Below, in pieces: positions 19,207 to 29,000 of a DNA stretch of 64,000 bases; the first letter of the stretch is position 1; each line of letters starts with the position of its first letter. The notes beneath the pieces are model-generated. The model made no database searches. It was not told where the DNA came from and was given only the letters and a program-made list of their open reading frames with translations. The position numbers and the translations under genes were made by a program. The DNA is taken from positions 2,418,001-2,482,000 of the forward strand of contig CM075941.1 of the NCBI GenBank assembly GCA_038030265.1, given 5' to 3'. Source of the stretch: Corythucha ciliata. Lineage: Eukaryota; Arthropoda; Insecta; Hemiptera; Tingidae.

Positions 19207-19771
19207 GGTTGTTAGGGGGGGTGGAAGGGAAGGATAGTTGACGGACGCAGCTCAGTCGCGGAGGCGCCAGGGTCTACTCAAGTGCGGGCTAGCCCCCCGA
19301 TAAGGGTACCCACACTATATCCGTGGCCTCGGCGCAGCCCCCCCCCTCCAACAAGCAGCAGGGTCCCGTCCGGTCGCCATCCGGCACTACTACAAGCTGG
19401 GGGATTATTCGCTGGTGGTTCAGGGCAGCCTCCTCCAAGGCTAATAGAAGGTTCGGGCCTCACCCACCGACCCCCACACACACCCTGAGACATGACTAGG
19501 TCAGTGTGTGGGGGCATTGTAGCGGCACTGGAAGAAGGTCCCAACAACTTCCAGACATACGCTGTACCCTCGAACATGCCGACGGCGCCCCCACAGGGAG
19601 CACCCAAGCACAAGAGAGCCCCACCGCCTCACAACGCCGCGCCACGCCGTCTAGGAAATGATAGGGGGAGGGTTCGACCCAGACTTGAGGAGTTTGGGAT
19701 AGTCTGGGTTCAGCTAGGCACCCCAGGCTTGCCACGCCCGTAGCATCTCGGACAGAGATACCCCCTGGGGG
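19207..19771 (-). other. GC-rich 5' region of the minus-strand LINE, no gene
   Basis: GC-rich sequence immediately upstream of the ORF1 start at 19206, probably the LINE 5' UTR/internal promoter region. Open frames on both strands reflect base composition. Confidence 0.4.
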
Positions 19772-20257
19772 TAGCTTATTGTTATGTAACGTGCGCTACG
19801 CAAGGGAGACAAAGGTTGCCGGTCCCGAGGTTGCCTAACATTACGGCATGGGACAGAGGGCTGAGCAAGGAGTCCAAAGCTCACTTGAACGGCACGGCAA
19901 GTGTCGCAATAGGCGACCCGGTTAAATTCCCCTCCTACCCAATCCCGAGTTTTCCAGGTGGACGAAGCGCCGAAATGAAAGAGTCGATCGCCAGCCGCCG
20001 GCTCGAGTGTGCCTCGGCCGCTCGGTTAGTTCCCTCAGTGTCATTGTGCCCCCCCCCCTGGTATTTAACAAGTTCTAAGAGGTTTTTGATTGTTAGTTAA
20101 GTAAATAAAGTTGGAGCGTTAACTCGTGATTTCATTATTTTGTCTGTCTCCCCTGTAACGGTCCCAAAAGCCCCAAAAATCCCCCCCGTTACAGTTATTA
20201 AATCTATTATTATTTGAGCAAGGCGTACCATCGAAAATATGTAAATAAAACGTAACG
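19772..20257. repeat. Left copy of 73-bp direct repeat, split by the solo LTR
   Basis: TAGCTTATTGTTA lies before the LTR and TTATTTGAGCAAGGCGTACC, through to ACGTAACG, after it. With the LTR and one GTTA removed it is identical to 23030-23102. It is interpreted as an unusually long target-site duplication of the LINE at 20258-23029. Confidence 0.85.
19785..20193. mobile_element. Solo LTR, 409 bp, TSD GTTA
   Basis: It begins TGTAACG and ends CGTTACA (7-bp inverted ends) and contains AATAAAG near 20103. It is flanked by GTTA on both sides (19781-19784 and 20194-20197). The other copy of the surrounding 73-bp repeat, at 23030-23102, lacks it and so gives the empty site. The element family is unknown. 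Confidence 0.85.
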
Positions 20258-23029
20258 CCCTGGTTCGTACGGCAAAAGCACGCCTCCACCGTGCCAACTC
20301 TATGCGGTGGATGGTAGCACTGGGCACCTACATTGCCCTACGGAACCAGTACAGGAGAGAACTGCGACGGGCCAAACGACAGGGGTGGCGGCGCCTTATC
20401 ACTGATGTCCTGTCCAATGACCCATGGGGGCTCCCGTACCAAATCTGGAAGCGGGAGGCGAATACAGAAGTTATTGCTACATGCATTGAAGATGATGCCA
20501 ACGTTGACACAGCCTCAGCTGCTTCCAACACTCGCTACCTCTTGCAGCAGCTATTCCCAACTGACGAAACGTCCTTAGACTTACCGTGTGACGCTGAAGT
20601 ACGCCAGTCAGTGCTTGCTCCCCTTGACACACCCTTACACCCACAATGGACGAATGAACAAGTAGCTACTGCAATGCAAGGATCAGCCACGTCCAAGGCC
20701 CCAGGCCCTTCTGGCATTCACGGGGAGCACGTCCGTAACGCTACCCTCAGCAGACATTATGTTGATATGCTAACGAACATATTTAACCGGTGTTTGCATC
20801 TAGGATACTTCCCTGTCGCGTGGAAGAGCTGCCAATTACGCCTCCTTCTAAAGGGTCCTCATCGGGACAGGTCACTGCCAGGCTCGTACCGTCCTATAAG
20901 CATAATGTCAACTGAGGCTAAAGTTTTCGAGAAGCTTATCCTAACTGCACTGCACCCATTCCTCGAAGCTAGGGCGCACCCATCACAGTATGGTGGCATG
21001 CCCGGGTGCTCGACAGCACATGCCATAAACCGGCTCAGGGAGGAACTAGCGACGCCTTCGCGAGATACTACTGTGGTTCTCTTCTTGGACATATCAGGAG
21101 CATTTAACGAGCTATGGCAGCCAGCTATCCTAACTGCCCTGCGCAAAACGAGAATCCCATCCAACTTGTATCGCCTCCTTTGTAGTTACTTCACTGGCAG
21201 AACTGCACACTGCAGTGGCGTAAAATACCCTATCACCGCAGGATGTCTCCAAGGAGCGGTCCTCGCCTGCGCCCTTTGGGCTTTAACTTTGAGTGAACTA
21301 CTGCGACGCCTCACGAATCTTAATTTCCAAACAATCGCGTATGTTGATGACTTGGCCATCATCATTAGAGCCACCGATATTGATCACCTCTGTGACCGTG
21401 TCTTTGAAGCCTTGAAGTGCGTAGAACAATGGTGTGATTCAACGCGCCTGCGTCTCGCAATCTCCAAAACACAAACATTCGTCGCTCGGGGCCGAATACG
21501 CACCAACCACATATTACTTCGAGACGGGAGAACTCTCCCCCTGACCAAAAAGCCAGTTTACCTTGGCGTAATCTTAGACCGCCGTTTCACAGCTTTGCCA
21601 CATCTCCAACTGTTACGGGAGCGAGTTCTACCGCTTCGTCGTTTCCTTCGTGGACTGTCCGGCCCAGGATGGGGGGCATCTCTATCCTCAAGACTCGTAT
21701 ATTACCAGCAGGTACTGGTTCCACGCATCCTTTATGGGTGTATTGCATGGTGGCCCCGTGCTAGTCAGCGTGCTAGAAACAAGATTCTCACGATTCAGCG
21801 TCTGATACTACTGCAGGTGCTTAAAGCATACGCTACCACAGCGCACTCAACATGCCATGTTCTGGCTGGCGTCCCCCCAATAGACCTTCTTCTCGATGAG
21901 AACCTTGCGATCCAACTTAAACGCCTGAATTCGGATCTTCCACGGCCAGACTGGATTATGGCAGTTCCTGATGAGCAGGATTTTACCTCGTACCGTCGGG
22001 CTGTAAGGCGTGGCTTGATTGCAGAGTGGCAACAACGATGGGACCAAAACAACACCGGACGTCATCTACACAATATCATTCCCTCGATTCAGCAGCGCAT
22101 GCGTATGCCTCACCTACGCCTACTATCCTACCCTGCAATCCAGCTCCTCACTGGACACGGTAGCTTTAACGGTAAACTCCATTTCTATCGGAGAAGAGAC
22201 TCGCCGGATTGCCCATGTGGCCACCGAGAGGAGACCGCAGCCCATGTCCTCTGGAGCTGTCCAAATTACACGGATCTCCGCGTCATCTGGAATCAACCTC
22301 GATTACCACATCATTTAATCACCTCTCGAGCAGCTGTTCAGCGGTTGAACGGATTTGCTAGGGGATGGTACCATCGAAGAGGTCTCGGGGCAACCATGGC
22401 CCACACAAATATCCCGCTTGCATCAACTTCCTGATTCGGCCTTCTAATGCCGAGTTGGATTGATGTTGCGGGTAAACTAAGAGCAATCTCTGATCCCTCT
22501 GACCCCACTGACATCTTTCTGACCTCCCCGGCACATTCGTCCCAATCCCCTACACACATTGACTGCTCCAGTTCACTGTCAACTTCCCGGCTGGTCCCTA
22601 TGTCCGACCGGGTTGATGGTGCTGGTAAATTCCCGCAGCCAAGCGGACGCACCCCGTACTTCATGGCACTTGCACCTGCATGGCTCCCCACCGCCACTCG
22701 GTCTCTACCGAGACGTGCCCACTTTGGCCGGTGGGTGCGGCTGACGGGGAGTTGAAGTACGGGCTAACAGACATTGCACGTGTCGGGCCACTTCCCGATC
22801 GTACAAATAGTATGGCTAGACAATAAACTCCAAGGAGTTTAAGCCAGGCCCGAGAAGAAGACACATGTCTGTGGCTCGTCCTTGTCCCGCTAAGCATTTC
22901 TGGCGACGATGCAGGCGCATTTGCTAGTGACCGTGTAACGTCGTGATGATGCTTTCAAGCGCGATCAGTTGATACGGATTTTTCATACGGTGGGCTCCCG
23001 GACTATTACCTATAATTAACAGAATTGAA
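20258..23029 (+). mobile_element. 5'-truncated Jockey/R1-type LINE with long TSD
   Basis: A 2.8-kb non-LTR element starting in mid-ORF2 and ending in a 3' UTR of about 600 bp. The UTR tail recurs, inverted, at 12085-12152. Identical 73-bp direct repeats flank it. No poly(A) tail is visible; the end reads CAGAATTGAA before the repeat. Confidence 0.8.
20302..22434 (+). CDS. LINE ORF2 C-terminal part: reverse transcriptase, 710 codons open
   Basis: This is the longest open frame in the window. The frame is open from 20258, so the methionine at 20302 is only the first internal one; endonuclease and true start were lost by 5' truncation. RT motifs appear in order: SKAPGPSGIHGEH (near residue 133), the PGSYRPISIMSTEAKVFEKL motif, FLDISGAFNELW, GCLQGAVLACALWALTL, then the active site YVDD at residues 347-350. 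The C-terminal knuckle CPCGHREETAAHVLWSC lies at about 634-650. This enzyme primes cDNA synthesis on nicked target DNA. The frame is undamaged, suggesting a young copy. Jockey-superfamily assignment is inference. Confidence 0.85.
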   Translation: MRWMVALGTYIALRNQYRRELRRAKRQGWRRLITDVLSNDPWGLPYQIWKREANTEVIATCIEDDANVDTASAASNTRYLLQQLFPTDETSLDLPCDAEVRQSVLAPLDTPLHPQWTNEQVATAMQGSATSKAPGPSGIHGEHVRNATLSRHYVDMLTNIFNRCLHLGYFPVAWKSCQLRLLLKGPHRDRSLPGSYRPISIMSTEAKVFEKLILTALHPFLEARAHPSQYGGMPGCSTAHAINRLREELATPSRDTTVVLFLDISGAFNELWQPAILTALRKTRIPSNLYRLLCSYFTGRTAHCSGVKYPITAGCLQGAVLACALWALTLSELLRRLTNLNFQTIAYVDDLAIIIRATDIDHLCDRVFEALKCVEQWCDSTRLRLAISKTQTFVARGRIRTNHILLRDGRTLPLTKKPVYLGVILDRRFTALPHLQLLRERVLPLRRFLRGLSGPGWGASLSSRLVYYQQVLVPRILYGCIAWWPRASQRARNKILTIQRLILLQVLKAYATTAHSTCHVLAGVPPIDLLLDENLAIQLKRLNSDLPRPDWIMAVPDEQDFTSYRRAVRRGLIAEWQQRWDQNNTGRHLHNIIPSIQQRMRMPHLRLLSYPAIQLLTGHGSFNGKLHFYRRRDSPDCPCGHREETAAHVLWSCPNYTDLRVIWNQPRLPHHLITSRAAVQRLNGFARGWYHRRGLGATMAHTNIPLASTS

Positions 23030-23102
23030 TAGCTTATTGTTATTAAATCTATTATTATTTGAGCAAGGCGTACCATCGAAAATATGTAAATAAAACGTAA
23101 CG
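23030..23102. repeat. Right copy of the 73-bp direct repeat (empty site for the LTR)
   Basis: Reads TAGCTTATTGTTATTAAATC through to AAAACGTAACG, identical to the left copy once the solo LTR is removed. Confidence 0.85.
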
Positions 23103-23107
23103 TCTCA

Positions 23108-23287
23108 ATGAATAATTCCCCTGATGGCATAATTAGGGAGTTTTTTGCAGGAAGGGCTGGTAAATTTAACAATAAATTAACATTAGCCAAGCAACTCATA
23201 CAAGAAAATTACCCTTGTCATTTAAAAGCCCAACTACAACTAGTCTCCAATAATACACGCCCTTTTATTCCGGAGTTTCAGTGTTAA
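23108..23287 (+). CDS. Unrecognised 59-codon ORF
   Basis: ATG 23108 to TAA 23285, beginning MNNSPDGIIREFFAGRAGKF and containing LTLAKQLIQENYP. Its composition looks protein-like, but I recognise no family. It begins five bases after the right 73-bp repeat and its end overlaps the last 23 bases of the glutamate receptor coding region on the other strand. It could be the N-terminus of a retroelement Gag or chance. Confidence 0.25.
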   Translation: MNNSPDGIIREFFAGRAGKFNNKLTLAKQLIQENYPCHLKAQLQLVSNNTRPFIPEFQC

Positions 23288-26089
23288 TCAGTGTGTTTCC
23301 GCCCGAAGTTCTATGACTCCCACTGCTAGTGGTCCGACGACGGCTTTTACTTTTTCTCGACCGCAAAGACGACGAGCGAGACGTTGAATGACTCCCTGAT
23401 TGAGCTTTTCTGACCGGTTTGACCGTTCCATGACACTTGGTAATGAATTTAACCTCTTCGGCGAATTCTTTTTTGAAAGACTCCTGAAGGAATTTTTTTT
23501 AAACGCGTTATTATGGAAATGTTTCATCCAGTTCAGGTTCAGAGGGAAAACGTACTTTATCGTCTCGTTGATAGATGTCCCACAATAGTTCGAAAATTGC
23601 CAAAAGGGCGGCTACAAAACTTCCGCCTAAAAGTACGACGAACACTCCGCCCACGTTGGCTAAATCCAGTTCGCTTGCTTCACCACCACCTTCATCTTTG
23701 TCCTGATCGATTTGAAAACAAACTAGGTGATGGTAATTCATGTTAGGTAATGGACATTTATAATACCGAGCAGGCACCCCCTCCTCTTTTCTCCTTCCAC
23801 CATTTGTCTTTAAGCTGTATAAGTTTTCCTTTTTCCTGTAGCCTCACGACGTTCTTCCCTAATACATGACGATACCAAGAGTCTGAAAAATTGTAAAAAT
23901 CCATAAATTCGTTTGTTTGAGCATCAAATATTTTTAAAAACGCACTTTGTCGCATGACGATTCCATATCCTTTTGAATCTAAAAGACCACCCACCTGGGT
24001 GATTTCACAGTTTCTTTCAATTTCATACTCGATGGACGTAGACTCCATGAGAAAGGCGTAGTCATCGTTTTCAATGACTCGACGAACGCCTTCTTCATTC
24101 GACTTCATCATAACATCGGGGTTGTTTTGCATGAATCGATACATTTTTTGATAGGTTGGATCGGCAGAGTCCTGCGAACCGTATAAAATAATGCTTATGG
24201 GATTTTTTCTCCGGTGCCGTGGTGGGGGGGAGGGGGGGGGGGTCATAAATCAATGGCAATAATGGTTACCCTGAAAAAATTGGCTGTCGCTCCGTTATTT
24301 TTGGCTCCGTATGCAATCTCCTTCTGATTCGCCAATTCACGGACGTCTTCAAAAGGCTCAACGGTGCTTTCAATCGTGAGAAATGCGGCGAGATTAGCTG
24401 TATAGGATGAAACCATGATAAGGGTGAAAAACCACCAAATGGCGGCTAGCATCCTAGTAGAAACTGATCTATTGAGGGAACAAAATAGATTAGTTTTTTT
24501 AAAAATAAAATATTCATACAAACTTTGCTACTACATGGGAGCTAGTTCAGTTCCCTGTTGCATAAGAGCTCCAATGGTAAACCACAAAGAATTTAACAAG
24601 GAAAACTGATTCTCAAGTTCGGTTGGTTCTTCGATGCAAGGGTACGGATTCGTCCATTCTTTTGGACTGATTCTGTTTGAGAAATACACATTATGAACTT
24701 CTTGAAATAGTTGTCCCACCGCCATACCTTGCCATGCAAAACAGTAGAAATGACACTCCTAAGTATGCCGACATGATGTAAGCCCAAACTTCCTTACTGA
24801 ATGGCAAGAGGAAAGAAAACAGGCTAGGAGGAGCGGGCCTTGGCTTTTTGAAAAGAATGCTTATTCCTGTTGAAATCGTACGCATATTTTAGCAGTTTGA
24901 TAGATTCCGTTATCTGTTTCACAATTATTCACCTAAATTCATGAAAGGCATTGTGAATTCAGCGTCTTTTTGACGCTCCCTCGTTATTGTAATGTCTGCT
25001 ATAGCTAAATCTGCAGTCTGAAAGACGAATTATTCATTTTTAAATATTATTATTGCCTTTAACTGGGGTTTAGAGCTTACCCCGTTCAGCACTTCTCCAA
25101 TCATCCCACTCCATACTCGCGTTCCATTGATTGTTGAAGGATTGCCGCTGTTCTTATCCTCTTGAACGCGAAACGTATAGTTAAAGTTGCTCATCAGTGA
25201 CAGTTCGTGAATTAAATCAATGCCGAAGCCTTCAAATCTGTCGTTTCCAATTAGTTGCTTACTATCCTCTTTTAACATCCCATAAGGGTGTGTCTAAACC
25301 AAGGATCCTTTTAATTTTTAAATATTCACCTGTTTACACAAAATACTTACGAGGGCAATCAAAACGATGAAAGTCACATTTTTCAGGTCTTCACTTTCGA
25401 CAACAGGACCGGTGTCAGTTTCATCGTACGTCATCGATAGACCCGAAGAGCCTGACTCTGAATTTGACCATGTACCTCTTTTTACTAGACCCTCCTCTGT
25501 CAGAGCTACAACGTCCAGATCGATTTCAGTGCGAAAGCCTTCGTTGTTGAACTTGACCTTTCCACTGAGTCCATCAAGTTCACTCTGTGCAAAGGGGTGG
25601 ACATGTTGTCAGTTTGAAAGCTTGAAGAGCGTTTAGAGGTTGGTGGGAGGGGGGTGATTTTGAATACCATTCCCATAAAATTGATGATACTGTAACCTGA
25701 CTCCCAAAACTGTTGTTCACCGCATTTCAATGGTTTGGTTTCTACGAGATTCAAGCTTGAAATGGCACGAGCAAAAAGTTTGACGGCGTCGTACAATAAA
25801 ATTTCTTCAACCTTTAATTTAACCGCGAAGATTACGTTAAATTTTTCCGGCTCGTCAACAAGGAAGGGACATTCGATTTTACCCTGGGAATTCGTTTCAG
25901 TTCGACTTCCTTGGCCTCTTCCTCGGCCTCACCTTCCACCGGAGGTTGGCCCTCCTCCTCGCCGCCGTTTAGTTTCTCATCTTCCGGCCCAGTTTCTTCT
26001 TCCCCGGGATCACCGTCTGGATTGGCTTCTTCCTCGTCGTTGTCGCCATTGCCCTCCTCCACCTCGTCATCATCGTACGACAGGTTGTC
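23265..26089 (-). CDS. Glutamate receptor exons 7-18: ligand-binding domain, pore, M4 and tail
   Basis: Exon 7 is an acidic low-complexity stretch. Exon 8 resumes the amino-terminal domain ([16 protein letters not shown]). S1 has [17 protein letters not shown] and [17 protein letters not shown], keeping the glutamate-binding Arg. M1 reads [15 protein letters not shown]. The pore exon has [16 protein letters not shown] with Gln at the Q/R site. M3 has [20 protein letters not shown], the SYTANLAAF gate. S2 has [13 protein letters not shown] with the binding Glu and [15 protein letters not shown]4 is [20 protein letters not shown]. The last exon has a Ser/Arg-rich cytoplasmic tail and stops at 23265-23267. 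The stop TAA lies inside an AATAAA hexamer. A functional, Ca-permeable (unedited) channel is the simplest inference. Confidence 0.92.
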
Positions 26090-29000
26090 CTCGCGTCTTC
26101 GGATTTGGCGTGATACTCGTTTTCTTCTTTTTTCATTCTTACGGGAAAAATCAAAAGTTTACAGCAATTATCAACTGTTCAGTTTCCTATTTATTCATAG
26201 AGTGCATTAATAGTCGAGGAATCGGGTAGTTTTGGGAGGAAAAAACTCCGGGACTAAGTTTGATGACTGATTTTTAATGTTTTCAGGTGTGCTGAATCCG
26301 CATTCTTTATCAAAACTCTTATAGCGACCCCTATTAACACCATTATACGGGTAAAAAGGGGTGGTTATGCGTTGACGCCGCGTATTTCATATGGCGTCTT
26401 AAAAAAACGGCACCATGCCTTTTGGTGCAGCTAGCCACTGACCACCCCAACTCTGACCTCCAGCCTTTCCAGGCATCTCTGACGCGCCGTGCTGCGGTAT
26501 CCACGGCACGGTTGGCGGCCCTGTTACGGAGAATTCTTCTAGCAAATGGAGGAGGGGTATGGGCCGTGCAGTTTGTGAGGGCAGTACTGTCTTAAAAGAA
26601 CTCGCTACCAACCCAAGGCATTATATGCGACCCCTTGCCGAAGGGTGCGTGACACAGGGTGAGCTGTGTGTCGATAAAGGAGCCTGAGGGATACCAGGCG
26701 ACCAGGCCTTCTTACGGCATTCGGGGCTCTGACGTGGCTGACTTTTATTTCCCTAGCTGCTCGTGGGACTGTTTATGAATCGTGACCGAATTGTCAAACC
26801 CAGAGATCCCAGAGGACCCTGAATTAGGTTGAGGACGAGCTTCTCAGTAGTCCTCAGCCTGCTCAGCCCGGCACCCTGGAGTTGACTGGGGGGGGGGACC
26901 ACCTTATTGGAGGTGGTTGAGCCCGGAGCCTCCGATGGTGTCGCTGAGGGAGTAGTCTCCCTCTCGGGTTCACCGGTGTACCCGAATTACGGCATCCGAA
27001 CCCGTTGATCCCGCAGCAGCGGCCCCTGGAGACCAGGAGATCGCTTATTTCGACATGTATGTCTCTGGCTTGAACAGGGATCAGAGGCGACGCTTTTTGT
27101 GGCTGGTTCAGAAGAAGAGGGAGGAACCGGAAGCCACCAGGGCGAGTGCTCTGCAGATGTTGGAGAAGAGGAAGAAGGGGAGAGTACTCTGCAGAGGTGA
27201 CTCCACAGGGAGCCATGAAAAAGAAGCGAAGGACGACAGCGCAAGGTCAGGGTCCTTCGTACACCGGAGCGCTCAAGGGAAGGAAGGTTGGCGTGGTTCA
27301 TAGAGACAACCCAGGGCCCCCCCCCCTCTTGGACGACCAGCTTTTGAGGCCCCTTGCCATTGTCGCACTAAAGCTGGGGAGGTAGTGCCCCAGTATGATG
27401 GTTTGATGCGAAGGAGGGGATGGCTATCCATCATCTACTGCGAGGTCGACGGGACGGCTGCTTGGATGAAGTCGCTCGTTGAAAGTATTGTACCCTGGGA
27501 GAGGGCAAGGTTGAAGGTGATTGAGGGGAGTGACCTGCCCAAGCCCAGGCTGGCGGTTGCATTTCTACCGAAATGCGCGGATCTGGGAAACGAACAAGTC
27601 CTTCAGTTCCTCGTGCGCCAAAATCGGGGTTAAATGCGGGACAGTGGAAGATACTGTCGAGGAGAGTTCCTCAAAGGCACGCCAGCTTTGATGATAACCC
27701 TGCTCATCGATGACGAGTGGAATAACGTCGTCCACATCAGGTTCTGTGAGGGAATCATCCGGCCTAAGGCTCTCTCTCTCTCTGCGGAACTCCTTAAGAT
27801 GTAGCCAGTACCTAGACCTTTTTGCAGGCCTTTACCTGGCCTGTACCTCATCTTTGGCCCGGATACCGTAACAGAGTCGGTCCCATCGCTCAGCTCAACC
27901 CGTTAGCCACGGCTGCTGGCCAGCCAGCCGCGCCCGAGAGAGACCACGCGGAGGTGGGTCTTTTGAGCTGAGGATGCTGGCTTCCGCCATTTACCGAAAC
28001 CGGACAGGGAAGAGAACCCTTCCCGGGTTGCCCGAGTAGGGAACCCTACTCAAGCATGGCCGGTCCCAGCCCTCTTCGCTCCAGCCAGGAGCGGGAGAAG
28101 GCCAGGAGGCGGCCATACGCCCGCCGGTCTCGGACAAGAGCCGAGTCTTCCGGTGGGCCTCGACTCCCCCATGTCGCCCGCCGCAGATCCCCGTGGTGGC
28201 TGCAGCGACGAAGCACATGGTCGGCGGTCTCCTCCTCGACACCACAAGGGCATGTTGGAGAGTCCCGCCGCCGGAAGAACCACAACTTGGCGTTAAACGA
28301 GCCGTGTCCAGTCAGGATTTGCATGGCAGCGTGCTCAAGGGTGAACCACTTGGCCGCTGCCAGTCTCGTCCGAACGTCGGGCACGAACCCGAATGTACGC
28401 CTACCCGTTGATCTGTAAGTCCAATGCGCCTGCCAAGCCTCAACGACTAGGTCGTCAAGGAGGCGGAGGCCCCATGCGGCCCCCCACTCCTCGGCCAAGA
28501 GACCGAGGCGCTCTGCCCAATCTTCACGGCACCGTACCCAGTCCAAGTTTCCCTGAACCAGGCGGCGCCCGTGAACCCATGCGTCGAGCAGAAGGTCCGC
28601 TGGAGGTATCCCCGCCAGCATTTGAAGCGCGTCGGAACTGACAGTCCGGTACGCCATGGTCACCCTTACCAAGGCCTGCCGCTCCAAGCTGAGGACCTTC
28701 GCCCTCTGAGCTTTCGTGGGCCGGTGCCACCACCACGTTGCACCGTTCAGCGCTGGTAGGTACGAATACCGCCCTGAAGTAACGAGCTCGGCAGTGGAAG
28801 TTCGTGCCCCATACGTTTCCCCCCACCGACCAAAAGAGGGCAAAGGTCCTCTCTAGCTTCCCCGCAACCGCCTCTAGCTGCGGGTTCGCTGTCCTCCCCG
28901 GGTTAATTTCGACCCCTAGGTAGCGGCCCTGCCGTTCCCCCACAAGGCGTGATCCCCGATAGCGCACCACCAGGGGGCTACCCTGCGAGAGACGACCCCG

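Noticed and set aside
19282..19743. Proline-rich GC-rich frames as a host gene
   Set aside because: The frames are open on both strands through base composition and lie in the 5' region of a LINE.
25735..26229. Pro/Ser-rich plus-strand frames opposite the receptor exons
   Set aside because: They are complements of the acidic low-complexity exon. The minus strand carries the receptor family signature.
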